DNA of 11,427 nt from CAZRVH01 sp964608325. Its GTDB lineage: Bacteria > Patescibacteriota > Gracilibacteria > Peribacterales > Peribacteraceae. Location: the NCBI GenBank assembly GCA_964608325.1, contig CAZSMX010000020.1, positions 1 to 11,427 on the forward strand, read 5' to 3'. Both the position numbers and the translations under genes were made by a program. Numbering within the stretch: position 1 is the first letter of the stretch; every line of letters starts with the position of its first letter. Of the stretch, positions 4,315 to 10,802 are shown piece after piece. The notes beneath the pieces are model-generated. The model saw only the letters and a list, made by a program, of their open reading frames with translations. It made no database searches and was not told the origin of the DNA.

Positions 4315-6609
4315 ATGCGACTTCTGTTCATCCAACAGTGGCGAGTCATGTACGCACAGATCAGTGAGCGATCCCTGGCAAGATTGGAACAGTTACGTTC
4401 TTTCGCGAACGCCGACGTGCGAAAGACGTTCGCCGACGTATCCGCGAGCATGCGCCCGTCCGGTCTCGCCCCCGTCGCGGCGTATCCGATGATGGCGGCT
4501 AGCTACGTGTTGTCGGCGGCGTTCCTGGCTTTTTTCATCAGCCTTCCCGATGTTCGCGATCCTTCAGTATGGAATCCTCCCCATAGCATCGCGGTGCAGG
4601 ATAGGAACGGAAAGGACATGTACGTCGCCTACGGGGAGGAGGACCGCGTATGGGTGCCCATGGAAGAAATCCCGATGCACGTGCGCAACGCGTTCATCGC
4701 CATCGAGGACCGGCGTTACTGGGAGCGCGGATGCGTGGATCCCCGGGCGATGGGCCGCGCGTTGCTGGCGAACGTTTCGTCCTACAAGTCCCAGGGGGCG
4801 TCCACCATCACCCAGCAACTCGTGCGCACCGCATTGCTCGATCGCGAGAAGAAATTCTCGCGCAAGGCGAAGGAGATCCTCCTCGCATGCCAACTGGAGC
4901 AGATCATGTCCAAGGAAGACATCCTCCTTCACTACCTCAACTGGATCCCGTTTGGCAGCGGTGTGGCGGGCGTGCAACAGGCGAGCAAGCACTTCTTCGG
5001 CAAGGACGTGAAGAACCTGTCTGTCGCGGAGGCCGCGGTGTTGGCGTCCCTTCCCCAGAGGCCGTCGTACTTCAGTCCGTACGGGGACCACCGGTACACG
5101 CAGGTCACCCAGATCGGGCGCGCGATGATCGCATCCGGCGCCACGTTGGAAAATTACCGCGGGCTCGAAGAACAAATAGTCATCGGCCTGACGGGAACGT
5201 CGGCGGTACTGCCGGGACACAGCGGTGCGCTGGTTCTTGGCGGACGCGCCAACCAAGTGCTTACGGCCATGCGCGAGCAGGGCTACATCGACAACGAGAC
5301 CAAAAGAAAGGCGGACAACAACGTGTTTTCCCTGCGCTTCCGCCCGAACATCCGCAAGATCGACGCGCCGCATTACGTACTGGGCATGATCGACAAGCTG
5401 GAGGAAGAGCTGGAGGAAAAGGCCGTCAGCAAGCAGCTTACCGTCCGCACGACGATCGATATCGAGCTGCAACGCATGGCGGAGCAGTTGGTGAACACCC
5501 ACGCGCAGCGCATTGCGGCGAAGTACGGCGCGAAGGGCGTGGCGATGGTGCTTGCGGATTCCGAAACGCGCGAGATCTTGGCGTACGTGGGGAACGCGAA
5601 TTACTTTGGCGGCGGAAGCGGTGCGATGATCGACATGGCCGTGATGCCCAGGCAGCCCGGGTCCAGTTTCAAGCCCATCGTGTATGCGACGACCATGGCA
5701 TATGCCGGGTGGAAGCCGTACACGCCCGTCCTGGATACGCCGCTGGAGATAGGGGGCATCCGTCCGCGCAACTACGCCGGTGATTTCCAGGGGGTGTTGA
5801 CGGTGATGAACGCGCTCAACAGATCCCGCAACATCCCCGCCATCCGCGCGTTTACGGAAGTGGGGGAGGAGAAGATCCTGGAGCTCGCCGCCGACATAGG
5901 GGCCCCGACGCCCTACATGCACAAGTCGGCGCTGCGCCAGGCCGGCAACGACTTCTATTACAACTGGCCGCTCGCGATCGGCGCGGCAGAAGTGCCGCTC
6001 GTCGAAATGGTTCAGGCGTACGGCACCTTCGCGAACAGCGGCGTCTACAAGCCGCTTACGGGTATCAGATCCGTGACGGATATCGACGGCAACGATTACC
6101 TGAAGCGCGATACGAAAGGGGGGCAGGTGATACCCGCGGCCATCGCGGACACGATGACCTCCATGCTCAGCGAATCGCGCAGCAGGCCGGCGGGATTCTG
6201 GCGCAGCATCACCGATGTTCCCGGCATCGACGAAGCGGTGAAGACGGGAACCAGCAACGTCTGCATGGAGCGCGACGCCAGCAAGACGTGCACGAAGATG
6301 CTCCCGCGCGACGTGTGGGCCATGGGGTACACGCCGAAGTTCATCGTAGGGGTGTGGATGGGAAACGTCGATGGGACGCCGCTCGCCGCGAACGCCGACG
6401 GGCTCAATGCGGCGGTCCCGCTGTGGAAGGACATGCTCATGGCCGCGCATGCCAGCGCGTTGGGAAAGGGATCGGCCATCGCATTCTCCGGAACGCGCGC
6501 CCCGTACTACACGCAACATCCCAATGCCAATCCCGATCGCAAAATCGCCACGCCGAATCCCGCAGTCATCGGCAGGGCACGCAAGACCATCCTCTCCCGG
6601 CGGTACTGA
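4315..6609 (+). CDS. Class A penicillin-binding protein (GT51 glycosyltransferase plus transpeptidase)
   Basis: A bifunctional peptidoglycan synthase of 764 residues from the ATG at 4315; 4348 is an in-frame alternative and a start inside the gap is possible. A short cytoplasmic part is followed by a membrane anchor at about residues 55-77. The GT51 domain polymerises lipid II: catalytic Glu131 in AIEDRRYWE, STITQQL at 163-169, RKAKEILLACQLEQ, and the YLNWIPFGSG motif. The transpeptidase domain cross-links stem peptides: nucleophile Ser450 in SSFK, SRN at 504-506 and KTG at 643-645. Odd points: the usual His and Gly after the first GT51 motif are replaced (WERGCVDP), and two cysteines (650 and 659) flank an insertion right after KTGTSN. 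It ends 3 bases before the convergent methyltransferase stop. Confidence 0.96.
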   Translation: MRLLFIQQWRVMYAQISERSLARLEQLRSFANADVRKTFADVSASMRPSGLAPVAAYPMMAASYVLSAAFLAFFISLPDVRDPSVWNPPHSIAVQDRNGKDMYVAYGEEDRVWVPMEEIPMHVRNAFIAIEDRRYWERGCVDPRAMGRALLANVSSYKSQGASTITQQLVRTALLDREKKFSRKAKEILLACQLEQIMSKEDILLHYLNWIPFGSGVAGVQQASKHFFGKDVKNLSVAEAAVLASLPQRPSYFSPYGDHRYTQVTQIGRAMIASGATLENYRGLEEQIVIGLTGTSAVLPGHSGALVLGGRANQVLTAMREQGYIDNETKRKADNNVFSLRFRPNIRKIDAPHYVLGMIDKLEEELEEKAVSKQLTVRTTIDIELQRMAEQLVNTHAQRIAAKYGAKGVAMVLADSETREILAYVGNANYFGGGSGAMIDMAVMPRQPGSSFKPIVYATTMAYAGWKPYTPVLDTPLEIGGIRPRNYAGDFQGVLTVMNALNRSRNIPAIRAFTEVGEEKILELAADIGAPTPYMHKSALRQAGNDFYYNWPLAIGAAEVPLVEMVQAYGTFANSGVYKPLTGIRSVTDIDGNDYLKRDTKGGQVIPAAIADTMTSMLSESRSRPAGFWRSITDVPGIDEAVKTGTSNVCMERDASKTCTKMLPRDVWAMGYTPKFIVGVWMGNVDGTPLAANADGLNAAVPLWKDMLMAAHASALGKGSAIAFSGTRAPYYTQHPNANPDRKIATPNPAVIGRARKTILSRRY

Positions 6610-6612
6610 TCC

Positions 6613-7167
6613 TCACTTCACGTACAGGTAGACTTCCCCTTCTTGCCGGGTCACGGGGATATCCGGCATGCGGAATAGGTACGATACGACCCTGGTTCCG
6701 GGTTTCAGGAGCGGCCAGGTTTCTTCCTGGAAACGACCCATCGTTTTCGTGAGCAGGAAGCAAAAGAGTACGTCCGGCTGCCCAAAATCCAGCGTCCAAA
6801 AATTGCCGTACCGTATGAATACATTTTTTGTTCTAATAGAGAGTATTTTGGCTAGCAGATAGGTTGGATACGATATTTCAAAACCCGTCGAAACTGCTCC
6901 TTTTCTCCCCGCGGCCCGCACGATGCGACCGTCGCCGCATCCCAGGTCCCATACCGTCTCCCCCGGACTGATCTCCGCCAGGCGGATCATGGTCTCCACG
7001 TCCGCGTGCTTCGTGGGAATGAACGGCGGGGACTTGTGCCGTATCACTCGGATGAATTGCAGGCACAGGAGCACGGTGCAGATCATCGTGAGCAAAAGCA
7101 CAGGCGCGTTCTGGGGGAAATAGGACGTGAGTGCCAGGATGATGAGCAAGAGAATCGCTTCCAGCAT
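6613..7167 (-). CDS. Membrane-anchored class I SAM methyltransferase, FAM173-like
   Basis: 184 residues from the ATG at 7167; the same frame is open to 7581 but that extension is low-complexity, lies over the neighbouring DUF6629 gene and lacks the promoter context. Residues 1-40 form two closely spaced hydrophobic segments (LEAILLLIILAL and VLLLTMICTVLLCLQFI). The catalytic part begins PPFIPTKHADVETMIRLAE, then motif I VWDLGCGDGRIV for SAM binding, a post-I acidic residue in GFEISYP, and GNFWTLDFGQPDVLF. This order, short N-terminal membrane segments, P-(F/Y)-(I/V)-P-T and DxGxGDGRIV, is that of the FAM173 / ATP-synthase-c lysine methyltransferase group known from eukaryotic mitochondria and archaea. 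The substrate here is unknown. It diverges from the DUF6629 gene. Confidence 0.82.
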   Translation of the reverse strand: MLEAILLLIILALTSYFPQNAPVLLLTMICTVLLCLQFIRVIRHKSPPFIPTKHADVETMIRLAEISPGETVWDLGCGDGRIVRAAGRKGAVSTGFEISYPTYLLAKILSIRTKNVFIRYGNFWTLDFGQPDVLFCFLLTKTMGRFQEETWPLLKPGTRVVSYLFRMPDIPVTRQEGEVYLYVK

Positions 7168-7173
7168 GCGTGA

Positions 7174-7179
7174 AGCATA
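7174..7179 (-). promoter_or_regulatory. -10 element of the methyltransferase gene (TATGCT)
   Basis: Minus-strand TATGCT, preceded by AAGTG, ends 6 bases before the ATG at 7167. It shares GAAGTGTA with the VKOR promoter (10663-10668). It supports 7167 as the start and a leaderless or nearly leaderless message. Confidence 0.5.
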
Positions 7180-7273
7180 CACTTCTTCGATGGGAACGTA
7201 TGAAGCGCGCAACCTGGCTTTCCTCTTCCATGATTTGCATTCAGGCGTATCGTTGATGCCTCCCCTTCGTCCC

Positions 7274-7906
7274 ATGTGCTTTTCACCGACAGCAAGTTTC
7301 GCAGCCGCCGCCTTCCTGGGTACCGCGGGCGTCGCGTCCGTCCGCCAGGCGAAGGTCCGCCGCGACATTCCCTTCGCATCCATTCCGTTCCTGTTTGGCG
7401 CGCAGCAGCTCACCGAGGGCGTGGTCTGGCTTACATTCGCATTCCCGGCGGTACAGTCCGTAGCCACGTTCGCATACCTTCTGTTTTCGCACCTTCTGTG
7501 GCCTATCTTCATCCCGCTCGCCGTGTGGCGTATGGAAACGGTGCAGTGGCGCAGGATCATCTTCGTTCCGTTCATCCTCACGGGCGTAGTCGTCGGTTTC
7601 TATTTCTTGTATTACCTGCTCACGGATTCCGTTGTGCCTGCGATCGTCAATAACTGCATTGCGTACCAAGGAAAATATTTCCACCAAACATTCGTGCTCT
7701 CCCCGTATTCGGTCGCGACCTGCGCGAGTTGCTTGGTTTCCAGCAGGCGCTTCGTCAATATGTTCGGCGTCTTTACGTTCCTGGCCGCGATCGTGTCGTA
7801 CCGTTTCTTCCAGGCGAACTTCGTGTCGGTGTGGTGCTTCTTCTCCGCTGTCCTGAGCGTCTTGATCTACTGGTATTTCCGGTCGCAAAGGAATAAAACT
7901 TCCTGA
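7274..7906 (+). CDS. DUF6629-type integral membrane protein
   Basis: A 210-residue polytopic membrane protein. The start at 7274 gives MCFSPTASFAAAAFLG, which matches the strongly conserved N terminus of this family (MCFSxTASF); the ATG at 7127 would add 49 polar residues overlapping the divergent promoter, so I reject it. After an RRDIPFASIPFLFGAQQLTEGVVWL segment, typical of the family, six or so further hydrophobic stretches follow and the protein ends in a basic tail (RSQRNKTS). Function is unknown in the family. A TATCGT hexamer at 7248-7253 could be a -10, leaving a leader of about 14 bases. The next gene starts 42 bases downstream with its own promoter-like site. Confidence 0.82.
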   Translation: MCFSPTASFAAAAFLGTAGVASVRQAKVRRDIPFASIPFLFGAQQLTEGVVWLTFAFPAVQSVATFAYLLFSHLLWPIFIPLAVWRMETVQWRRIIFVPFILTGVVVGFYFLYYLLTDSVVPAIVNNCIAYQGKYFHQTFVLSPYSVATCASCLVSSRRFVNMFGVFTFLAAIVSYRFFQANFVSVWCFFSAVLSVLIYWYFRSQRNKTS

Positions 7907-7935
7907 TCCGCTTTCAGCACATGTCCCTTCCGCTG

Positions 7936-7941
7936 TAGAAT
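7936..7941 (+). promoter_or_regulatory. -10 element of the DUF1801 gene (TAGAAT)
   Basis: TAGAAT, five of six consensus bases and preceded by TG, ends 7 bases before the ATG at 7949. A -35 at the expected place (TTCAGC, 7913-7918) is poor. Confidence 0.55.
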
Positions 7942-7948
7942 CGGTCCC

Positions 7949-8386
7949 ATGAACATGTTCAAACCGACCAAGGCGACGACTGTCAAAGACTACCTGGCCG
8001 CTGTTCCCGCGGAACGGAAAGAGTTGGTCCATTCTATCCATGCATTCATCCAGAAAAACGTTCCCAAACTGAAGCCTCATTTCGCCTACAACATGCTCGG
8101 GTACGGATCGTTTCCGTACAGGAATTACAAGAACGAAACCATCCCATGGCCCGTGATCGCGTTGGCAAACCAGAAACAGTACGTGAGTCTGTACGTATGT
8201 TCCGTCGTGGATGGGAAGTACGTGGCTGAGACGCATAAGAAAGAACTCGGCAACGTGAACGTTGGCAAGAGCTGCATCCGTTTTAAGAAATTGGAAGACC
8301 TCGATCTCGACGGATTAAAAAAGGTGCTGAAGATCGCCGAAAAACATCCCAGCCTGGACGGCGTGGGCACGACCAAGAAAAAGTAA
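7949..8386 (+). CDS. DUF1801 (YdhG-like) domain protein
   Basis: A 145-residue soluble protein. The layout fits the DUF1801/YdhG fold: an N-terminal helix pair (VKDYLAAVPAERKELVHSIHAFIQKNVP), then the family's FAYNMLGYGSFPY segment, strands with IALANQKQYVSLYVC, and a helix with CIRFKKLEDLDLDGLKKVLKIA. Members of this family related to B. subtilis Fra have been described as frataxin-like iron handling proteins, but for most, including this one, the role is unproven. There is no signal peptide or membrane segment. The Lys-rich C terminus (TTKKK) is unremarkable. The start at 7949 is favoured over the Met two codons later because it is 7 bases from the TAGAAT hexamer. Confidence 0.85.
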   Translation: MNMFKPTKATTVKDYLAAVPAERKELVHSIHAFIQKNVPKLKPHFAYNMLGYGSFPYRNYKNETIPWPVIALANQKQYVSLYVCSVVDGKYVAETHKKELGNVNVGKSCIRFKKLEDLDLDGLKKVLKIAEKHPSLDGVGTTKKK

Positions 8387-8417
8387 ACGATCTCCTCGGC
8401 ATTTTCCCGCGAGGTGT

Positions 8418-8423
8418 TACAAT
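8418..8423 (+). promoter_or_regulatory. Extended -10 element of the VOC gene (TGTTACAAT)
   Basis: TACAAT with an upstream TG at the extended -10 position (8415-8416) ends 8 bases before the ATG at 8432. It argues against the in-frame GTG at 8414 as start, because that codon would lie upstream of the transcript. A GGGG at 8425-8428 is too close and too short to be a convincing Shine-Dalgarno site. Confidence 0.55.
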
Positions 8424-8431
8424 CGGGGTCT

Positions 8432-9340
8432 ATGCAAAAAATCATCCCACATCTTTGGTTCGACAAAGAAGCGAAGGAAGCGGCTGAATTTTACGTGAAG
8501 GCGTTCGGCAGCGGATCGAGGATCAAAAGCGCCAAGGTCCTGAAGGACACGCCTTCGGGCGATTGCGACATCATGTCTTTCGAGCTTTGCGGATTCTCCA
8601 TCATGTCGATCAGCGCGGGGCCCGCTTTCAAATTGAACCCGGCAATTTCCTTCATGGTGAATTTCGATCCGTCGCAGGATCCCCATGCGCGCGAGCATCT
8701 CGATGCGCTTTGGGCCGCGTTGTCCGACGGCGGCGAGGCGCTCATGCCACTCGACAAATATCCGTTCAGCGAACGGTACGGATGGATTAAGGACAAGTAC
8801 GGCCTGACATGGCAGTTGATTTTGACCAACCCGGCAGGGGAGCCTCGTCCGTTCATCATTCCCTCCATCCTCTTCGTCAACGAGTCGTACGGCAAGGCGG
8901 AGGCCGCGTTGGATTTCTACCTGTCCGTTTTCAAGGATGCGCGCAAGGGGAGTGTAACGAGGTATCCCGCAGGCATGGAGCCGAACAAGGAAGGAACCCT
9001 GATGTTCGGCGATTTCCAACTGGAGAACCAGTGGTTTGCCGCCATGGACGGGGGCGGAAAACACGGGTTCGCGTTTAACGAGGCGTTTTCATTCCTCGTG
9101 AAATGCGAGGACCAGGCGGAGATCGACTATTACTGGGAGAAACTCTCGGCCGTTCCCGAGGCCGAGCAATGCGGATGGCTGAAGGACAAGTTCGGCGTCA
9201 GCTGGCAGATTTCACCAGCGGCTATGGACGAGATGATGTCCAGCGGCGACCAGGCGAAGATTGATCGCGTCACCAAGGCGTTCCTGCAGATGAAAAAGTT
9301 TGATCTCGCGAAATTGCAGGAGGCGGCGGAGGGAAAGTAA
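8432..9340 (+). CDS. Double-domain VOC (PhnB/3-demethylubiquinone methyltransferase-like) protein
   Basis: 302 residues made of two tandem glyoxalase-fold domains. Domain 1 (about 1-132) opens KIIPHLWFDKEAKEAAEFYVKAF, the signature of the PhnB-type VOC branch; domain 2 (about 141-262) repeats the plan with FIIPSILFVNES...ALDFYLSVF. Both close with nearly the same block, YGWIKDKYGLTWQ at 116-128 and CGWLKDKFGVSWQ at 247-259, which shows that they arose by duplication. In domain 1 His7 and the closing Gln are where VOC metal or substrate ligands usually sit; domain 2 has Ser at the His position. Despite the common database name, members of this branch are not shown to be methyltransferases. A C-terminal helical tail (about 265-302) follows. 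It is cytoplasmic; the substrate is unknown. Confidence 0.88.
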   Translation: MQKIIPHLWFDKEAKEAAEFYVKAFGSGSRIKSAKVLKDTPSGDCDIMSFELCGFSIMSISAGPAFKLNPAISFMVNFDPSQDPHAREHLDALWAALSDGGEALMPLDKYPFSERYGWIKDKYGLTWQLILTNPAGEPRPFIIPSILFVNESYGKAEAALDFYLSVFKDARKGSVTRYPAGMEPNKEGTLMFGDFQLENQWFAAMDGGGKHGFAFNEAFSFLVKCEDQAEIDYYWEKLSAVPEAEQCGWLKDKFGVSWQISPAAMDEMMSSGDQAKIDRVTKAFLQMKKFDLAKLQEAAEGK

Positions 9341-9365
9341 GGATGCGAAGCGGATGCATTTGAAG

Positions 9366-9371
9366 TACCAT
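9366..9371 (+). promoter_or_regulatory. -10-like element of the PhnA-like gene (TACCAT)
   Basis: TACCAT preceded by G ends 8 bases before the ATG at 9380. Taken alone it is weak; the fixed position relative to the ATG matches the other genes in this window. Confidence 0.4.
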
Positions 9372-9379
9372 CGTCCCGT

Positions 9380-9751
9380 ATGGCTCATTACGCATGCAAA
9401 GGCAGCTGCGGGGATTCCCTTTCGGAGATGGGAATCTGCGAAACGCAGGGTTGTTCGGCCCAATGGGAAATGATGGAAGAATGCGTATGCACGGATGGGA
9501 ATCACGGGAAGCCCGCCGCGGAGGAAGAAGCGATCGAAACGATTCCGAAAGACAGCAACGGAGTCGTATTGAACGACGGTGATACTGTGGTGATGATCAA
9601 GGATTTGAAACTGAAGGGATCCTCCTCCGTGCTGAAGGTCGGCACCAAAGCTTCCAATATCAGAAGGACGGACAATGCCGAGGAAATCGACTGCAAGATC
9701 GGGGGCACCGCGATCGTCCTACGCTGCGAATTCGTGAAAAAACTGGGATAG
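9380..9751 (+). CDS. PhnA/YjdM-like protein with N-terminal cysteine cluster
   Basis: A 123-residue protein in two parts. The C-terminal part (about 56-123) is the PhnA/YjdM domain: KDSNGVVLNDGDTVVMIKDL, then KGSSSVLKVGTKASNIR, EIDCKIGG and the closing CEFVKKLG. The N-terminal part (1-45) is a cysteine cluster with Cys at 6, 10, 20, 25, 35 and 37 and His42, which differs from the zinc ribbon of E. coli YjdM (spacing C-x3-C, x9, C-x4-C, x9, C-x-C) and probably binds zinc. YjdM was named from the phosphonate operon region but is not a phosphonate enzyme in E. coli, and its role is unknown. No other phn gene is near. There is no signal peptide, so the cysteines are likely reduced or metal-bound in the cytoplasm. 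Confidence 0.85.
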   Translation: MAHYACKGSCGDSLSEMGICETQGCSAQWEMMEECVCTDGNHGKPAAEEEAIETIPKDSNGVVLNDGDTVVMIKDLKLKGSSSVLKVGTKASNIRRTDNAEEIDCKIGGTAIVLRCEFVKKLG

Positions 9752-9767
9752 GACCGCTGTTACGCCC

Positions 9768-9936
9768 TCAGATCACGGATCGTACCTTCTCGACAATATC
9801 AGGAAGATCGATGTCGCCTTTGACGAGGAAATACGATGCCCCATATCCCTACCTCGCGCGATGACAACGGCGAATCAGCCAGGATTGCAACGACGGCATG
9901 GTCGCCGTATGCAACCCTTTGTTTCGCCAGCGGCAA
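9768..9936 (-). pseudogene. Frameshifted remnant of a response-regulator receiver domain
   Basis: Minus-strand reading gives VVAILADSPLSSREVG in one frame and then, one base out of phase, ASYFLVKGDIDLPDIVEKV and a TGA stop at 9768-9770. Removing a single base at about 9846 joins them into one chain. The joined text follows the end of a receiver domain: the beta-4 strand, the GA-x-x-(Y/F)-L-V-K block with the conserved Lys, and the final helix. The N-terminal half with the phosphorylated Asp is absent, since an in-frame stop (9937-9939) and then the VKOR gene lie upstream. This fills the stretch 9752-9953, which has no intact gene. The frameshift might be a sequencing error, but the truncation would remain. 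Confidence 0.5.
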
Positions 9937-9953
9937 TCAGGCCCCCCACCGGA

Positions 9954-10655
9954 TTACGCCCGCCGTATATGGCGGAAAGCCCAGGCATGTCCCGTTGCCA
10001 TTACGAGGACCAATGCCGCCATCGCGGGGAACGACCAATGTGTGATGACAGTCATCGGTTCCGGAATCCAGCGAAGCCCCGATGCGATGAAGAGCGGCAA
10101 TCCGATCACGAAAGAGATGACGGAGAATATCTGGAATGCGTAGAAAAGATTTTTCATGTTCTTCGTGAGCAGCCGATCCGTATATGTCGCATCATCGATG
10201 AAGAATGACAGCATGATGAGCGTCGAGGCCGTCGTGGAAGCGAGGCAGAAAGGACATACGCCTCCCAGCTCAAGTACGCTTGCGAGGTAGAGTCGGTAGC
10301 TGAAGGCCATGCCCAACAGCAGCACGAAGCCGACAAATGCCCGCGCCTTCTTGGAAAACTCCGCGCCAAGCAAGCGCGTGCCCCCGTACGCTACGATTCC
10401 GCTGTACCAGAGCATGCCGAACATCGGGTTGGGGACTCCCGGGATGTAATGGCCCCACGGTCCTTGGACGGTGAGTGTGCAGCTGACGAGTGTGTTGACG
10501 GTGCAGGGCGTCGGCTCCCCGGGATGCAGTAGCACCTCCAGGTATTCCAGGAGCAGGTAGAACGAATCGGCCATGCCGACCATGCCTGCGATCAGGATGA
10601 CGGCCGCAGGAAGGACTGTTGCCTTTTTCTTGCTTCTAAAAAAGAGATTGAACAT
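9954..10655 (-). CDS. Vitamin K epoxide reductase (VKOR) family thiol oxidase
   Basis: A 233-residue membrane protein that would re-oxidise an extracytoplasmic thioredoxin-like partner by passing electrons to quinone, like DsbB but from an unrelated family. The active pair is CPFC (Cys134 and Cys137) at the end of a helix; the loop pair is Cys51 and Cys59 in CTVNTLVSC. The segment PWGHYIPGVPNPMFGMLWY matches the usual VKOR GIPNxxxG motif. Hydrophobic segments lie near 14-40, 78-92, 104-121, 135-152, 170-192 and 206-222. The start at 10655 is preferred to the in-frame ATG at 10676 because minus-strand TAACAT lies 7 bases before it. There is no fused thioredoxin domain, and the downstream DNA holds only a receiver relic. 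Confidence 0.9.
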   Translation of the reverse strand: MFNLFFRSKKKATVLPAAVILIAGMVGMADSFYLLLEYLEVLLHPGEPTPCTVNTLVSCTLTVQGPWGHYIPGVPNPMFGMLWYSGIVAYGGTRLLGAEFSKKARAFVGFVLLLGMAFSYRLYLASVLELGGVCPFCLASTTASTLIMLSFFIDDATYTDRLLTKNMKNLFYAFQIFSVISFVIGLPLFIASGLRWIPEPMTVITHWSFPAMAALVLVMATGHAWAFRHIRRA

Positions 10656-10662
10656 GCTGCAA

Positions 10663-10668
10663 ATGTTA
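10663..10668 (-). promoter_or_regulatory. -10-like element of the VKOR gene (TAACAT)
   Basis: Minus-strand TAACAT, preceded by AAGTG, ends 7 bases before the ATG at 10655. The preceding GAAGTGTA is shared with the methyltransferase promoter. Phased repeats lie 33-60 bases further upstream. Confidence 0.45.
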
Positions 10669-10701
10669 CACTTCATTGTTTGAATGGGAAGTATTTGGGA
10701 G

Positions 10702-10728
10702 TGGTTTGATGTGGTTCAATCGGTTTGA
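10702..10728. repeat. Three phased GGTT(T/C)(G/A)A direct repeats upstream of VKOR
   Basis: GGTTTGA at 10703, GGTTCAA at 10713 and GGTTTGA at 10722 follow each other at 10 and 9 bases; a fourth GGTTCAA stands at 10772. The cluster lies upstream of the VKOR promoter on the minus strand, roughly 48-74 bases before its start, where an activator could bind. The rest of 10669-10802 shows no gene. Confidence 0.4.
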
Positions 10729-10802
10729 AATGATCTCCTGGCTTTGCAAAAAAAGGGGCGGAATCAAATTTGGTTCAAGTTTTAGTGATTTCGGGAGAAT
10801 CC

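Noticed and set aside
3321..4335. Overlapping open frames on the minus strand across the lipoprotein gene and the N gap
   Set aside because: Shadow of the plus-strand lipoprotein with its clear lipobox; the one spanning the Ns is meaningless.
4287..4367. Short open frame just after the gap (26 codons)
   Set aside because: Overlaps the probable start of the PBP gene in another frame, with no motif or promoter support; the gap prevents any judgement.
4564..6519. Long open frame of 651 codons on the minus strand
   Set aside because: It lies wholly antisense to the PBP gene, whose catalytic motifs are all present; the composition is Arg/His/Val-rich as expected from the complement of a GC-rich gene.
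7127..7273. N-terminal extension of the DUF6629 protein
   Set aside because: The family begins MCFSxTASF, which fits 7274; the extension overlaps the divergent methyltransferase start and its -10 element.
7168..7581. N-terminal extension of the methyltransferase on the minus strand
   Set aside because: It is antisense to DUF6629, Arg/Lys/Cys/Thr-rich without a fold signal, and the membrane segment starts right at the Met at 7167.
7283..8236. Open frame of 317 codons on the minus strand
   Set aside because: Antisense to the DUF6629 and DUF1801 genes, with a charged, biased composition and no domain or promoter support.
8396..8416. Possible hairpin CCTCG...CGAGG before the VOC gene as terminator
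   Set aside because: Only five pairs, no T-run, and it overlaps the VOC promoter element.
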